From: Paenibacillus sp. FSL H8-0332
Lineage (GTDB): Bacteria > Bacillota > Bacilli > Paenibacillales > Paenibacillaceae
Reading direction: 5' to 3'
Assembly: GCF_037963835.1 (NCBI RefSeq)
Contig: NZ_CP150145.1
Span: 7,068,001 to 7,132,000 of the forward strand
DNA: 64,000 nt
The notes beneath the pieces are model-generated. The model searched no databases. It saw nothing but the letters and a program-made list of their open reading frames with translations, and was not told the origin of the DNA. Shown in pieces: positions 17,200 to 25,245 of this stretch (the first letter of the stretch is position 1; each line of letters begins with the position of its first letter). The position numbers and the translations under genes were made by a program.

Positions 17200-17646
17200 T
17201 TAGACTCCTCTCCTGTAGTAATACAGTCTCGATATTGAACCGGTTACGTCTGACAGAAATCCAGCGGCGATTAGGACGATGAACATTACCTTCAAAGGCT
17301 GGTCTATAACCAATGAGCCCATAGCCAATAGGAAGCCACTGACAAACATAGCAAATGAATTTCGGAGGGCCAACAAGTCAATGCGCTTATCCAGTTCGTC
17401 CGCGAATGCAGGTTCCTTTTCACCCGTCGTCATCCGGAAGATGATGTTAAAAACAATGCTGATCACGATATGTGCCGCGATGGAAACCAAGGTCAATACA
17501 AGAATGAAGGAACCCCAGTAATGGAAGGTTACTTGTGATTCCAACACTTCATTTGGATACTGCGGGTACCTGTACAGCAAATACACTGTAAAAATGAGTA
17601 GAGTGCTGATTAGCGATACGATGCTCTTCTTTTCCTGATAAGTCAT
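17200..17646 (-). CDS. Four-helix membrane protein paired with the XRE regulator
   Basis: From the ATG at 17646, with AGGCGGTG upstream, the product has 148 residues. Four hydrophobic segments lie at about 10-27, 43-68, 97-113 and 117-135. The central loop has A-F-A-D-E-L-D-K-R-I-D-L, similar to DUF2178-like proteins that occur beside YgzD-type regulators. Function unknown; the fixed pairing suggests that the membrane protein controls or senses for the regulator. It is the first gene of the operon, behind a promoter with two palindromes. Confidence 0.75.
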   Translation of the reverse strand: MTYQEKKSIVSLISTLLIFTVYLLYRYPQYPNEVLESQVTFHYWGSFILVLTLVSIAAHIVISIVFNIIFRMTTGEKEPAFADELDKRIDLLALRNSFAMFVSGFLLAMGSLVIDQPLKVMFIVLIAAGFLSDVTGSISRLYYYRRGV

Positions 17647-17659
17647 GTATGACACCGCC

Positions 17660-17701
17660 TTTAGTATAGTTCACTAAACATAATGTATACCAAACTATAC
17701 A
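17660..17701 (-). promoter_or_regulatory. Two operators upstream of the membrane/XRE/MDR operon
   Basis: tttagt-N7-actaaa (17660-17678) and tgtata-N6-tataca (17684-17701) are two palindromes. The second overlaps the promoter TTGACA (17710-17705), 17 bp, TACATT (17687-17682); the first lies downstream of it. This placement fits repression by the XRE protein of the operon. Confidence 0.65.
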
Positions 17702-17764
17702 CCGTGTCAACTTTATCATACAAAAAAAACCGTCAACACCCCAGGATAATGGATATTGAGTATG

Positions 17765-18679
17765 TTATGAATACTGACTTATAGTCTTCTCCAGTAACTC
17801 TCTGACGGATTCCTGCAACTCCCTTGGAGAGACCACCTTCACTTCCGGTCCGTATGCAAGCAGCTTCTGCGCCGTGAACGGGAACTCTTCCACAGGAATA
17901 CAGCCGCGCCATTCCCTGTCCAGAACTGAAGCGAATATCCGGTCCGATTCCGCCAGCCTTACGCCCATATCCGTAAAATGTAATATGACTTCGGTGCTAT
18001 CCCTGGTCTCCCCGGCCTTCATCCATGCTGCAAGCGTTGGAAGTGACTCCTCTATTCGGTGAGGCCCTTCCTCCAGCTGCTCCATCCGATCGACCCGATA
18101 CAGGCGAATCTCACCCTGCTTGCTGGCGGGCATATACCAATACCCTTGTTCATAATAAATCCCGAGCGGATAGACCTGCACATTCTTCTTGCCGCTGCGG
18201 GAATGATAAGCAAATGAAATCTCTCTCTTCTCCACGGCTGCACCTAACACCTGGGTCGTTAACGGCGCTGGGCGTATCGAAGAGTGCTGAAGAACGGCAA
18301 GATGCTGCTTCGAACGACTAATCAGATCCCGCACATCATCCGGCAATCCCGAATAATACTGATCTGCCAGTTGAGCCCGGATGATTCCATAGGGAAAGTC
18401 CGGAATATGCTCCAAATATTCAATCATCAGGAATAATCCCAACGCCTCGTGCTGTGTTAATTGAAGGGGTGGCAAAATCCGGTTCGGCAGCACCCGGTAC
18501 CCCCCGTGTATGCCTACCTCCGAATACAGAGGAACCCCCATCTGCTGCAGATAATCCAGATCGCGTTGGATCGTCCTTAGCGATACTCCGAATCGTTCTG
18601 CCAGCTGGCGGGCCGTAAATTTGGTCCTTGAATCCAATGTCCGCATAATTTCCAGTCTTCGATTAATCAATGGCTCCAC
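17765..18679 (-). CDS. HTH plus WYL-domain regulator (YafY type)
   Basis: A 304-residue protein. Residues 1-60 form a winged helix (F-T-A-R-Q-L-A-E-R-F-G-V-S-L-R-T-I-Q-R-D-L), and residues about 140-210 a WYL domain with Y-P-L-G-I-Y-Y-E-Q-G-Y-W-Y and the basic R-L-Y-R-V-D-R-M-E. A WCX-like C-terminal extension completes it. WYL domains bind nucleic-acid or nucleotide-like ligands. It is divergent from the DHFR-like gene, with 64 bp between the starts, so it probably controls that gene. Length and layout are normal for the family. Confidence 0.9.
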   Translation of the reverse strand: MEPLINRRLEIMRTLDSRTKFTARQLAERFGVSLRTIQRDLDYLQQMGVPLYSEVGIHGGYRVLPNRILPPLQLTQHEALGLFLMIEYLEHIPDFPYGIIRAQLADQYYSGLPDDVRDLISRSKQHLAVLQHSSIRPAPLTTQVLGAAVEKREISFAYHSRSGKKNVQVYPLGIYYEQGYWYMPASKQGEIRLYRVDRMEQLEEGPHRIEESLPTLAAWMKAGETRDSTEVILHFTDMGVRLAESDRIFASVLDREWRGCIPVEEFPFTAQKLLAYGPEVKVVSPRELQESVRELLEKTISQYS

Positions 18680-18743
18680 CTAACTACGTCATATTTTGTC
18701 ATAGTTCAAGTGTATCATTGAATCTAGAAGGGAGCGATTAACA

Positions 18744-19277
18744 ATGTCAAAACATAAAGTTGTGCTGTACATCGCTATGAGTCTGGATGGTTACATCGCA
18801 AGGCCCGATGGCTCTGTCGATTGGTTGTATGAGATCGAAGGAAATGGAGGGGATAATGGGTATAGTGAATTCTATGGAACTGTGGGAAGCGTAGTGATGG
18901 GGCGAAATACTTATGAAGAGGTGCTGAAGCTAGCCGATGAATTCCCCTATGCAGATAAACCGGCTTTTGTCCTTACGCGTTCCGGGCAACCGCCTGCGCC
19001 ACATGTTGTTTTTACAGGCGAATCCATTGACCGGCTTATCCCCCGGTTACAACAAACCTCAGAAGGCAAGGTCTGGATTGTAGGCGGAGGATTGCTTGTA
19101 CAGAGTGTCCTGAAGCTTCAATTGCTGGACGAGCTCCAAATTGCGCTTATTCCCACCATTCTGGGAGAAGGCATTCCCTTATTCCCTTCCGGAACAGTGC
19201 CAGAGAATCTAACCTTAACCCATACCGAGAGAATGGGTCAGATCGTGATGCTTCATTATCAAACACTTGGGTCATAA
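18744..19277 (+). CDS. Dihydrofolate reductase-family protein (RibD C-terminal fold)
   Basis: A 177-residue protein starting V-V-L-Y-I-A-M-S-L-D-G-Y-I-A-R, followed by D-G-S-V-D-W-L, V-M-G-R-N-T-Y-E-E-V (about 50-60) and the cofactor motif V-G-G-G (about 114). This is the YyaP/YwjB group, whose substrate is not established and which is distinct from true FolA. RBS AGAAGGGAG precedes the ATG. It ends 18 bp before an att-like repeat and is the last gene of the 13-kb module. It could be confused with the RibD-like reductase at 10979-11638, which is only a distant relative. Confidence 0.85.
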   Translation: MSKHKVVLYIAMSLDGYIARPDGSVDWLYEIEGNGGDNGYSEFYGTVGSVVMGRNTYEEVLKLADEFPYADKPAFVLTRSGQPPAPHVVFTGESIDRLIPRLQQTSEGKVWIVGGGLLVQSVLKLQLLDELQIALIPTILGEGIPLFPSGTVPENLTLTHTERMGQIVMLHYQTLGS

Positions 19278-19294
19278 TCTCCATGATCGAGGGG

Positions 19295-19311
19295 TACTTA
19301 TGATACGGTTC
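19295..19311 (-). repeat. rlmH 3'-end (att-like) repeat, copy 4, type A flank
   Basis: Exact 17-bp core, followed by agcttaac and a degenerate tctaacagcgaaa, matching the flank at 4157-4181. Confidence 0.85.
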
Positions 19312-19343
19312 AGCTTAACACTCTAACAGCGAAATTAAAGAGT

Positions 19344-19371
19344 ATTCGTGTGGGTGCCCTTTAATTGTGGT
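19344..19371 (+). repeat. 28-bp dispersed repeat, copy 1
   Basis: A 28-bp string starting attcgtgtgggtgccc and ending ttaattgtggt is repeated exactly at 26764-26791. Here it lies 33 bp from the att-like core and is part of a hairpin with aattaaag / ctttaatt arms. Confidence 0.8.
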
Positions 19372-19436
19372 ATAAATTCAATTGTCAACGTTGATTGGAG
19401 TCTCAATAAAACAGCGGCAGGCTAGGACTATGTCCT

Positions 19437-20549
19437 CTATTTGTTCTTCACCGCTTTAACCAAGCTCTCGATAAACTGAATAGGAAGGGTGGTATCCCGG
19501 GGATTCCCGGTGGCAGCCGAGTTCACGACGATCACTAGATCCAGGTCGGGTACGATGGTCAGATATTGGCCGGCATAACCCATACCAAAAACTGCCTCGT
19601 GCCCGCCGTACTGATTCATCCACCAATGGTGGCCATATTCGCCGAAAAACACATTTCCCTCCGAATGCCGAGAGGTCGATTCCCGGATCCATGCTTCGGA
19701 GACGATGCGCTTGCCATCCCATACGCCACGGTTAAGCACCAATTGGCCAATCTTGGCCAGATCCCTTGGCTTCATCTTCAGGCCGAAGCCCCCTGAATTC
19801 GAATCGTCCGGTGAACGGGGCCACTTCATGCTATCAATTCCGAGAGGACCCAACAGATGCTCCTTGGCAAAATCGAGTTCGGATTGCCCAGTCGTTTTCC
19901 TGAGAATCGCCGCCATTAATTGGGAACCGCCTGTATTGTAATTCCATATTTCACCTGGCCTAGAATCCATCGGTTGGCTGAGTACAAATTGGTTCCAGTC
20001 CTTGGTCTCCGTCATAGGCTGGATCATATAATTCCAATCAGTCCATTCCGGGAAATGTAAGCCACTTGTCATGCTGAGCAAGTGCTCTAATGTAATGGAT
20101 CTCTTATCGGGTGAATCGAACAACTCCTTATATTCGGGGAAAAATGGCTCTATCGGCTCATTTATTCCTTTCAGATAACCTTTGTCGATAGCTATCCCGA
20201 TCAAGAGCGATGTCACGCTCTTGGTGATCGAGTTTATAGCCAGCTTGGTATCCGACATGCCATCCTTGTAATACTCGGAGACAATTGTGCCGTCCTTAAC
20301 AACTAGCATGGAGAGAACCGGCGATTCCTTGGCATATTGCATCACTGCTTCGACTTCCTTGGGATCCATCTCAACCTGCTCTGGAGTGCCGATCGGCCAC
20401 TCCCCGTTTGGCAAGTTGATCACCTTGGAGTTGCCGGGGGACAACGCAGGGGCTAAGGACTTTTCCGGAGAGCAAGCGGACGTGGTAAGGATCAGGCAAG
20501 CTGCCCCTGCCAACACGGCTAGCTTGGCATAACGGAATATTTCGGTCAT
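19437..20549 (-). CDS. Secreted serine hydrolase, class C beta-lactamase fold, lipoprotein
   Basis: Starting from the ATG at 20549, the N-terminus is a lipoprotein signal ending L-I-L-T-T-S-A-C, so Cys about 26 is lipidated. The PF00144 (beta-lactamase/transpeptidase-like) domain follows, with the S-x-x-K nucleophile motif in N-S-I-T-K-S-V, the Y-x-N motif in W-N-Y-N-T-G-G and a late G-H-H-W-W region in place of the usual HxG/KTG. Such proteins are esterases, D-peptide hydrolases or penicillin-binding-like enzymes; few are true beta-lactamases. It is divergent from an AraC gene with a GyrI domain, the only other gene in this module, so the regulator may control it. Confidence 0.85.
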   Translation of the reverse strand: MTEIFRYAKLAVLAGAACLILTTSACSPEKSLAPALSPGNSKVINLPNGEWPIGTPEQVEMDPKEVEAVMQYAKESPVLSMLVVKDGTIVSEYYKDGMSDTKLAINSITKSVTSLLIGIAIDKGYLKGINEPIEPFFPEYKELFDSPDKRSITLEHLLSMTSGLHFPEWTDWNYMIQPMTETKDWNQFVLSQPMDSRPGEIWNYNTGGSQLMAAILRKTTGQSELDFAKEHLLGPLGIDSMKWPRSPDDSNSGGFGLKMKPRDLAKIGQLVLNRGVWDGKRIVSEAWIRESTSRHSEGNVFFGEYGHHWWMNQYGGHEAVFGMGYAGQYLTIVPDLDLVIVVNSAATGNPRDTTLPIQFIESLVKAVKNK

Positions 20550-20698
20550 ACATGAACACACCCTTTAAGGTTATTCTTCTATCTTCCCTTATGGTAGTGT
20601 AATGGGCGTGGATCGTCTTCCAATTTCTTGCTACCCGATTAACAATTCTTGCTATAATAGAGATCGGATTTAATCAATAATGGGAATAAGGGAGGGCG

Positions 20699-21640
20699 GT
20701 GAAACGGATGGTGACAGCCAAAGCCTTGGAATTGGAATACCGGTACCGGGTCAACCATGTCGTCAACTACATGGAGGAGCATCTTACGGATCCATTAACC
20801 CTTAAAGAAGTGTCGGACGTGGGCGCCTTCTCCCCCTTTCACTTCCATCGGGTGTTCAAAGCGGTGATGGGTGAGAACGTGCACGGGTTTACCCGGCGGA
20901 TCCGCATCGAGAAGGCAATCAAGCTACTGTTGTTCCACCCAAACCGGAGCATAACTGATATCGCCTTGGATTGTGGTATGCAAACCCCGGCCCACTTTTG
21001 CAGAGTGTTCCGCGAGCATACCGGCCTGAGTGCTTCCGAATGCCGGGACAGGTTTCCTCTCCAGACGATTGCGGAACGGTTCAGGGCCCGGTTCACCTTT
21101 GAAAAGTCCACCGAACTGTCCCGCAAGCTGGCGGAACTCTCGATTGAGATTCGGAACCTTGCTCCAATGACTGCTATCTACGCCCGGTATAGGGGAACCA
21201 TCAATGAAGGAAAAATCAATTCGGACATTACGGGGCTATTTGAGCGGGTAGCCTCGTGGTTGGACGCGAGAGAAGCACTAAAAAAAGGAAGTATGACGGT
21301 CGGACTCATCCTCGACGACCCTTTCATCACGCCGGACGGCAGACACAGGTATGACGCTTGCATTACAACGGAGCAACGGATGACGCCGACTGGCGATCTG
21401 GGCATCCGGACGATTCCTGGAGGCAAATACGCCATTGTGCGGATGACCGACAGACCGGATACGGTGAAAGATCTGCTGCACCTGGTCTCCATCGAGTGGC
21501 TTCCCCTAAGCCCGTATATATGGGACGTTTCACGTCCGGCCCTAGAGATTTACTTCCCCAACTCCCTTCACCATCCGGATGGACAGTGCGAAATGGAATT
21601 CGGCATCCCGATCAAACTAAATGAAGCAAGCTTCTGGTAG
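20699..21640 (+). CDS. AraC-family regulator with GyrI-like effector domain
   Basis: A 313-residue protein. Two AraC helix-turn-helix motifs fill residues 10-110 (L-K-E-V-S-D-V-G-A-F-S-P-F-H-F-H-R-V-F-K and D-I-A-L-D-C-G-M-Q-T-P-A-H-F-C-R-V-F-R). Residues 150-310 form a GyrI/SbmC-type ligand domain. The order (DNA binding first) is that of the Rob/YdeE-like group, which senses amphipathic compounds. The start is GTG at 20699 or ATG at 20708, both behind AAGGGAGG. It is divergent from the lipoprotein hydrolase. Confidence 0.9.
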   Translation: MKRMVTAKALELEYRYRVNHVVNYMEEHLTDPLTLKEVSDVGAFSPFHFHRVFKAVMGENVHGFTRRIRIEKAIKLLLFHPNRSITDIALDCGMQTPAHFCRVFREHTGLSASECRDRFPLQTIAERFRARFTFEKSTELSRKLAELSIEIRNLAPMTAIYARYRGTINEGKINSDITGLFERVASWLDAREALKKGSMTVGLILDDPFITPDGRHRYDACITTEQRMTPTGDLGIRTIPGGKYAIVRMTDRPDTVKDLLHLVSIEWLPLSPYIWDVSRPALEIYFPNSLHHPDGQCEMEFGIPIKLNEASFW

Positions 21641-21695
21641 CTGAACACCCTCTCGTTCCACTGCCAGCAAGGACTTCACGTCAAACTGTTCCCCC

Positions 21696-21712
21696 TACTT
21701 ATGATACGGTTC
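21696..21712 (-). repeat. rlmH 3'-end (att-like) repeat, copy 5, type B flank
   Basis: Exact 17-bp core with the same flank as the copy at 6170 (gtaacggttggaatggcaag, one mismatch). Minus-strand reading N-R-Y-E-P-Y-H-K-stop. Confidence 0.9.
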
Positions 21713-21756
21713 GTAACGGTTGGAATGGCAAGTTCCCGTTTCTCTTCAAAAGTTTT

Positions 21757-21782
21757 AAGGCCATCCTTTACGGGATGACCTT
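21757..21782 (-). terminator. Terminator of the MerR-like gene
   Basis: The stem aaggtcatcc / ggatggcctt is followed by AAAACTTTT on the minus strand, just past the stop codon at 21790. Confidence 0.65.
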
Positions 21783-21789
21783 GTATCAT

Positions 21790-22689
21790 TTACCGGTTCA
21801 ACTTTGACTTTATCGGATGTAGTAAATCCAATTGTACCACCTTATCGATTTCCTCATTGCTTAAATGATACTGGTTGATGTAATTCAAATGCTCTTCCTT
21901 TGAACCATACATACAATCGGGGTCTCCCCAGTTTGGTTCATACTCCTCATGGTGCTCGACCCACTCGGTGAGCCATCCCCATTCCTCGAAGCTGCCCATG
22001 GGAATCATGTGAGCTGCGTGTAAGCCACCGGTGAAATGCTTCTTCACGAACGGTTCACGTACCTCTAGATCATCAGGTATCGTTACCCCTCTCTCGTACC
22101 CATGGTCCGATCCATCCGGTTGGACTCCATTCGGATGATTAAATCCATAATGCCGCAGATCAGGCTTGAGTTGGGCCAGCTTCGTGTCCATCATAAACTT
22201 TTGCAACTCCATCCCCGTTTCATACTCCGGTGATTTTCCAATTACTTGGATCGAAGCCACTGGTGAAGGTGGAAGGTAAACAATCCGTACCTCCTTAAGC
22301 GTGGATAAATGTTGATCTGCCTTGATCAAATCGTTCATGGATAGGTCCTCCTTGAGATTACTTTTGGATAAAGGAAGGGCTTCAACGATCTGTAGCAGAG
22401 TTTTATCCATCCAGACTCCCGGGTTCAGCTTCACTTCGGCATGGAGCTTGAGTTGATCTACCAAGTTTTGCAGTACATTGTGAATGACAGACAATGCCGT
22501 CATTTCGCTGGATAGTTCATACATCTTTTCTTGGAACACAGCAAGTGCGATCCTGGACTCATCACTCTGCAGAATCCTTTGAATTTCCTTCAACGGAATT
22601 CTCAGCTTTATTGGATGACCGCATGCATCGCTTCCGCGATAGTAAAGAAATCTTCTTGGTTTATCTCTAATTCCAGGCATAATGATCAT
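21790..22689 (-). CDS. MerR-like regulator with degraded DNA-binding domain
   Basis: The 299-codon frame has a MerR-type ending of the wing (L-R-I-P-L-K-E-I-Q-R-I-L-Q), a long coiled coil (about 45-110) and a GyrI-like effector domain from about 130 (R-I-V-Y-L-P-P-S-P-V-A-S-I). The first 30 residues do not give a helix-turn-helix; the L-Y-Y-R remnant hints that the true N-terminus is in another frame. I therefore think the DNA-binding part was lost by a frameshift or deletion and the product may not bind DNA. It is divergent from the esterase gene, with tagtct/agacta arms between them. Confidence 0.6.
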   Translation of the reverse strand: MIIMPGIRDKPRRFLYYRGSDACGHPIKLRIPLKEIQRILQSDESRIALAVFQEKMYELSSEMTALSVIHNVLQNLVDQLKLHAEVKLNPGVWMDKTLLQIVEALPLSKSNLKEDLSMNDLIKADQHLSTLKEVRIVYLPPSPVASIQVIGKSPEYETGMELQKFMMDTKLAQLKPDLRHYGFNHPNGVQPDGSDHGYERGVTIPDDLEVREPFVKKHFTGGLHAAHMIPMGSFEEWGWLTEWVEHHEEYEPNWGDPDCMYGSKEEHLNYINQYHLSNEEIDKVVQLDLLHPIKSKLNR

Positions 22690-22697
22690 TAATTGAT

Positions 22698-22713
22698 TTT
22701 AGTCTAATCAGAC
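22698..22713. promoter_or_regulatory. Palindrome between the MerR-like and esterase genes
   Basis: tagtct-aatc-agacta forms a 6-bp perfect dyad in the divergent intergenic region. It may be the operator of the MerR-like protein in its original form. Coordinates are good to a few bases. Confidence 0.45.
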
Positions 22714-22765
22714 TATATAATGATTCAATTAGTTTATATTAGGTATGTAAAGGAATGAAGATTAA

Positions 22766-23608
22766 ATGATAAAATCATTTTTAATGTTGGGTCAATCTAA
22801 TATGGCAGGCCGTGGATTCTTGCATGAAGTCGACCCTATATATAATGAAAAAATAAAAATGCTGCGTAATGGACAGTGGCAGATGATGACAGAGCCGATT
22901 AATTATGACCGTCCGGTTTCCGGTGTAAGCCTGGCGGCGTCTTTCGCCGATGCCTGGTCGAAAGCCAATTCTGATGAAGAAATTGGTTTGATTCCTTGTG
23001 CAGAAGGTGGCAGTTCTTTGAATGATTGGCATCCGGAGGGCATCCTTTTTCAGCATGCTTTGTCCGAAGCCCGCTTCGCCTTGCGGTCCAGTCAAATCTG
23101 CGGAATTCTTTGGCACCAGGGTGAGAGCGACAGTTATCATTCGCTGCATGAAACTTATTACGAGAAATTAACCCTTATCATCGAGACCCTAAGAAACGAA
23201 TTGAATCTTGATGAGGTGCCGTTGATCATTGGCGGACTTGGTGGTTTCCTTGGTAAGACTGGTTTTGGGCAGCAAGCGACAGAGTATAGACAGGTCAATG
23301 AACAATTGCAGCGCTTCGCTAACGAACAGCAAAATTGTTATTTTGTAACGGCGGCAGAGTTGACCGCGAATCCTGATGGCATTCATATAGACGCGGTTTC
23401 GCAACGCAAATTCGGCTACCGCTATTTCGAAGCTTTTTCGAACAAGTGTCATGTATTGGAGCCCCTCCCGGGGGAGGAGCTATCGCTGAAAGTGGAGCGC
23501 GACTATTCAAAAACAGAACAGATCTACCTTCTTAGCATGGATTTGGCTTTGGGTAAAATCACTTACGCGGAATTCGAAGCGCAGATGGTGAAGGTTATGC
23601 AGCCTTGA
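22766..23608 (+). CDS. SASA-type carbohydrate esterase
   Basis: A 280-residue SGNH/GDSL-like hydrolase of the sialate O-acetylesterase (SASA, CE6) group. Block I is M-L-G-Q-S-N-M-A-G with Ser 11 as nucleophile, the second block is W-H-Q-G-E-S-D (about 113-119), and the catalytic His lies in D-G-I-H-I-D-A near 200. Such enzymes remove acetyl groups from xylan or sialic-acid-like sugars. No signal peptide is present, so it should act inside the cell. A short extension follows the domain (residues about 245-280, helical). A hairpin terminator lies at 23645. Confidence 0.85.
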   Translation: MIKSFLMLGQSNMAGRGFLHEVDPIYNEKIKMLRNGQWQMMTEPINYDRPVSGVSLAASFADAWSKANSDEEIGLIPCAEGGSSLNDWHPEGILFQHALSEARFALRSSQICGILWHQGESDSYHSLHETYYEKLTLIIETLRNELNLDEVPLIIGGLGGFLGKTGFGQQATEYRQVNEQLQRFANEQQNCYFVTAAELTANPDGIHIDAVSQRKFGYRYFEAFSNKCHVLEPLPGEELSLKVERDYSKTEQIYLLSMDLALGKITYAEFEAQMVKVMQP

Positions 23609-23615
23609 TCCCTTT

Positions 23616-23640
23616 AGCGTAACGGGTTTATCGGCGAAAA
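23616..23640 (+). repeat. Type A module-end sequence without the rlmH core
   Basis: agcgtaacg followed by tttatcggcgaaaa matches the right flanks of the cores at 4140 and 19295, but the 17-bp core is missing on its left side. It may mark an old, deleted module end. Confidence 0.5.
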
Positions 23641-23644
23641 CAAA

Positions 23645-23674
23645 GTGGCGGCCTGGAAGGCCGCCACTGTTGTT
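23645..23674. terminator. Bidirectional terminator between esterase and XRE genes
   Basis: A GC-rich stem gtggcggcct / aggccgccac is followed by TGTTGTTT on the plus strand and by TTTGTTTT on the minus strand. Confidence 0.75.
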
Positions 23675-23678
23675 TATA

Positions 23679-23939
23679 CTATGAATAGTCACGCTCTGCT
23701 GCGGTAACCATGAACTCCTCACCCTGGTAGGCAAACAACTGAATGATATTCACCTCAAGCGATTCTGCAATCTTATGTAAATTCAATAAAGAAACGTTCT
23801 TCTCCCCACGTTCAATCTGCCCTATGTATGAAAAATGAAACCCGCCTATCTCCCCAAGCGCCTCCTGCGACAGGCCCCGCTCTTTCCGCAGAGCACGAAT
23901 CCGGGCTCCCACCTGCTTCAATATTTCCCTATCTATCAC
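23679..23939 (-). CDS. XRE-family HTH regulator, C-terminally truncated copy
   Basis: The first 80 or so codons are nearly identical in DNA and protein to the XRE gene at 2784-3116, including the upstream tgtccaaagtgtagacaag region. The former ATG is ATA here, so the start is the GTG at 23939. After A-A-E-R-D the frame runs into Y-S-stop, losing about 28 residues of the C-terminal helix. The DNA-binding domain is intact, so it could still bind the same operator and interfere with the other copy. Alternatively it is simply decaying. Confidence 0.75.
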   Translation of the reverse strand: MIDREILKQVGARIRALRKERGLSQEALGEIGGFHFSYIGQIERGEKNVSLLNLHKIAESLEVNIIQLFAYQGEEFMVTAAERDYS

Positions 23940-24209
23940 AGTATTCACCTCTGTCCAAAGTGTAGACAAGTTTCCTATACAAGTCTAGCCCATTATCCAG
24001 GAAAACTTGCTCGTTTGGAGCTAAATGAATAAGTCGTTTGAGCTTTTCAGCAAAGTATTCTCGCCGGGTTCCAGTTATACTAAAAGGATAAGTGTTGAAA
24101 CGTTTGTCAAGAAAATTATTCTACAGGTAAGCGCAGACTGGCATAACCGAAAGGATGATTAAGAAATGGAAACTAGAGTAATCGCAGGTACAAGTAGGGC
24201 GGGACGTCC

Positions 24210-25112
24210 ATGACTATGAGATCAAGCAAAATGGTCAAGGTGCCTATTGAACTGGTAAAGTTTCCGAATAAAAAAGGGAGTTTGAAGCTGGATGGGATGT
24301 CCGTTATCGAAATCTGTTTTTACACGCAAGGCATAAAAGGAACCTTTTTTTTGCAGGATCATCTTCTGCTAATCGTCAAGTCGGGTGTCTATACAGTTCG
24401 CTTCGGTGATCAAGAATATACGATGCGGAGCAACGAAATGATGTTTATTCATAAATCAATGGGAGTCGAGTACGAGAAAGCGGGTGAACCCAATTCCGAT
24501 TACATCCTCGACTATATGATGTTTTTCCTGAACGAGAAGATAGTAGATGAATTCCTCAAGTTCGCTGGTTTAAAACCGATTTGTCTCGTGAATGATGTTG
24601 TTCCGATAACAGTCTTTCCGATCAATGACCGCATTGGAAGCTATATCGAGTCGTTAAAACCCTATTTCGAGCACCCTGACGAAGTCCAAGAAGGACTGGT
24701 TCGTGTGAAACTGATGGAATTGCTGTTTCACATAGCAGATTCGAATGATCGTTTGTTGCATCAAATGATGCAACCCATAAGCAAGGACAGAGACAGCATC
24801 ACAAAGATCATGGAGGAGAACTTCATGAATCCCGTTTCCCTTAACGACCTGGCCTATTTGTCTGGCAGAAGCCTGGCGGCGTTCAAAAGGGATTTTCAAG
24901 CAATATACAACACCTCCCCGCTCAAGTGGGTTCGCAATCGAAGGCTGGATAAAGCCGAGGAACTGTTAGCGGAAACAGCGTTATCTGTTACTGATATCTG
25001 TTTTTCGACCGGATTCGAAAATATCGCTCACTTTTCCAAAGTATTCAAGGAAAGATTCGGACTTCCACCGTCAGAGTTTAGACGGCAGCTGAGGTTGAAG
25101 AAGGACGCCTAA
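24210..25112 (+). CDS. AraC-family transcriptional regulator
   Basis: A 300-residue protein. The N-terminal cupin-like region (residues about 15-170, I-V-K-S-G-V-Y-T-V-R-F-G near 57) belongs to the ExsA/PF20240-like AraC group. Two helix-turn-helix motifs lie at about 205-295 (L-N-D-L-A-Y-L-S-G-R-S-L-A-A-F-K-R-D-F and I-C-F-S-T-G-F-E-N-I-A-H-F-S-K-V-F-K). It precedes an SDR gene on the same strand by 133 bp and may activate it. Upstream GGGCGGGA serves as ribosome site. Ligand unknown. Confidence 0.85.
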   Translation: MTMRSSKMVKVPIELVKFPNKKGSLKLDGMSVIEICFYTQGIKGTFFLQDHLLLIVKSGVYTVRFGDQEYTMRSNEMMFIHKSMGVEYEKAGEPNSDYILDYMMFFLNEKIVDEFLKFAGLKPICLVNDVVPITVFPINDRIGSYIESLKPYFEHPDEVQEGLVRVKLMELLFHIADSNDRLLHQMMQPISKDRDSITKIMEENFMNPVSLNDLAYLSGRSLAAFKRDFQAIYNTSPLKWVRNRRLDKAEELLAETALSVTDICFSTGFENIAHFSKVFKERFGLPPSEFRRQLRLKKDA

Positions 25113-25245
25113 AGAGGCTTAAAAATGAGCTAAATAAACAAATAGAATGAGCTTGTAGGCAAAGAAATGTATTCGTCTCCTTGATATTCTTATCTCATGC
25201 GGTAAACGCGGCCGTATTAAAACAAGAATGTAGGGAGGCAATTTT

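Noticed and set aside
19437..20549. True class C beta-lactamase
   Set aside because: The fold and SxxK fit, but the late KTG-type motif is absent and lipoprotein hydrolases of this family are mostly esterases or peptidases.
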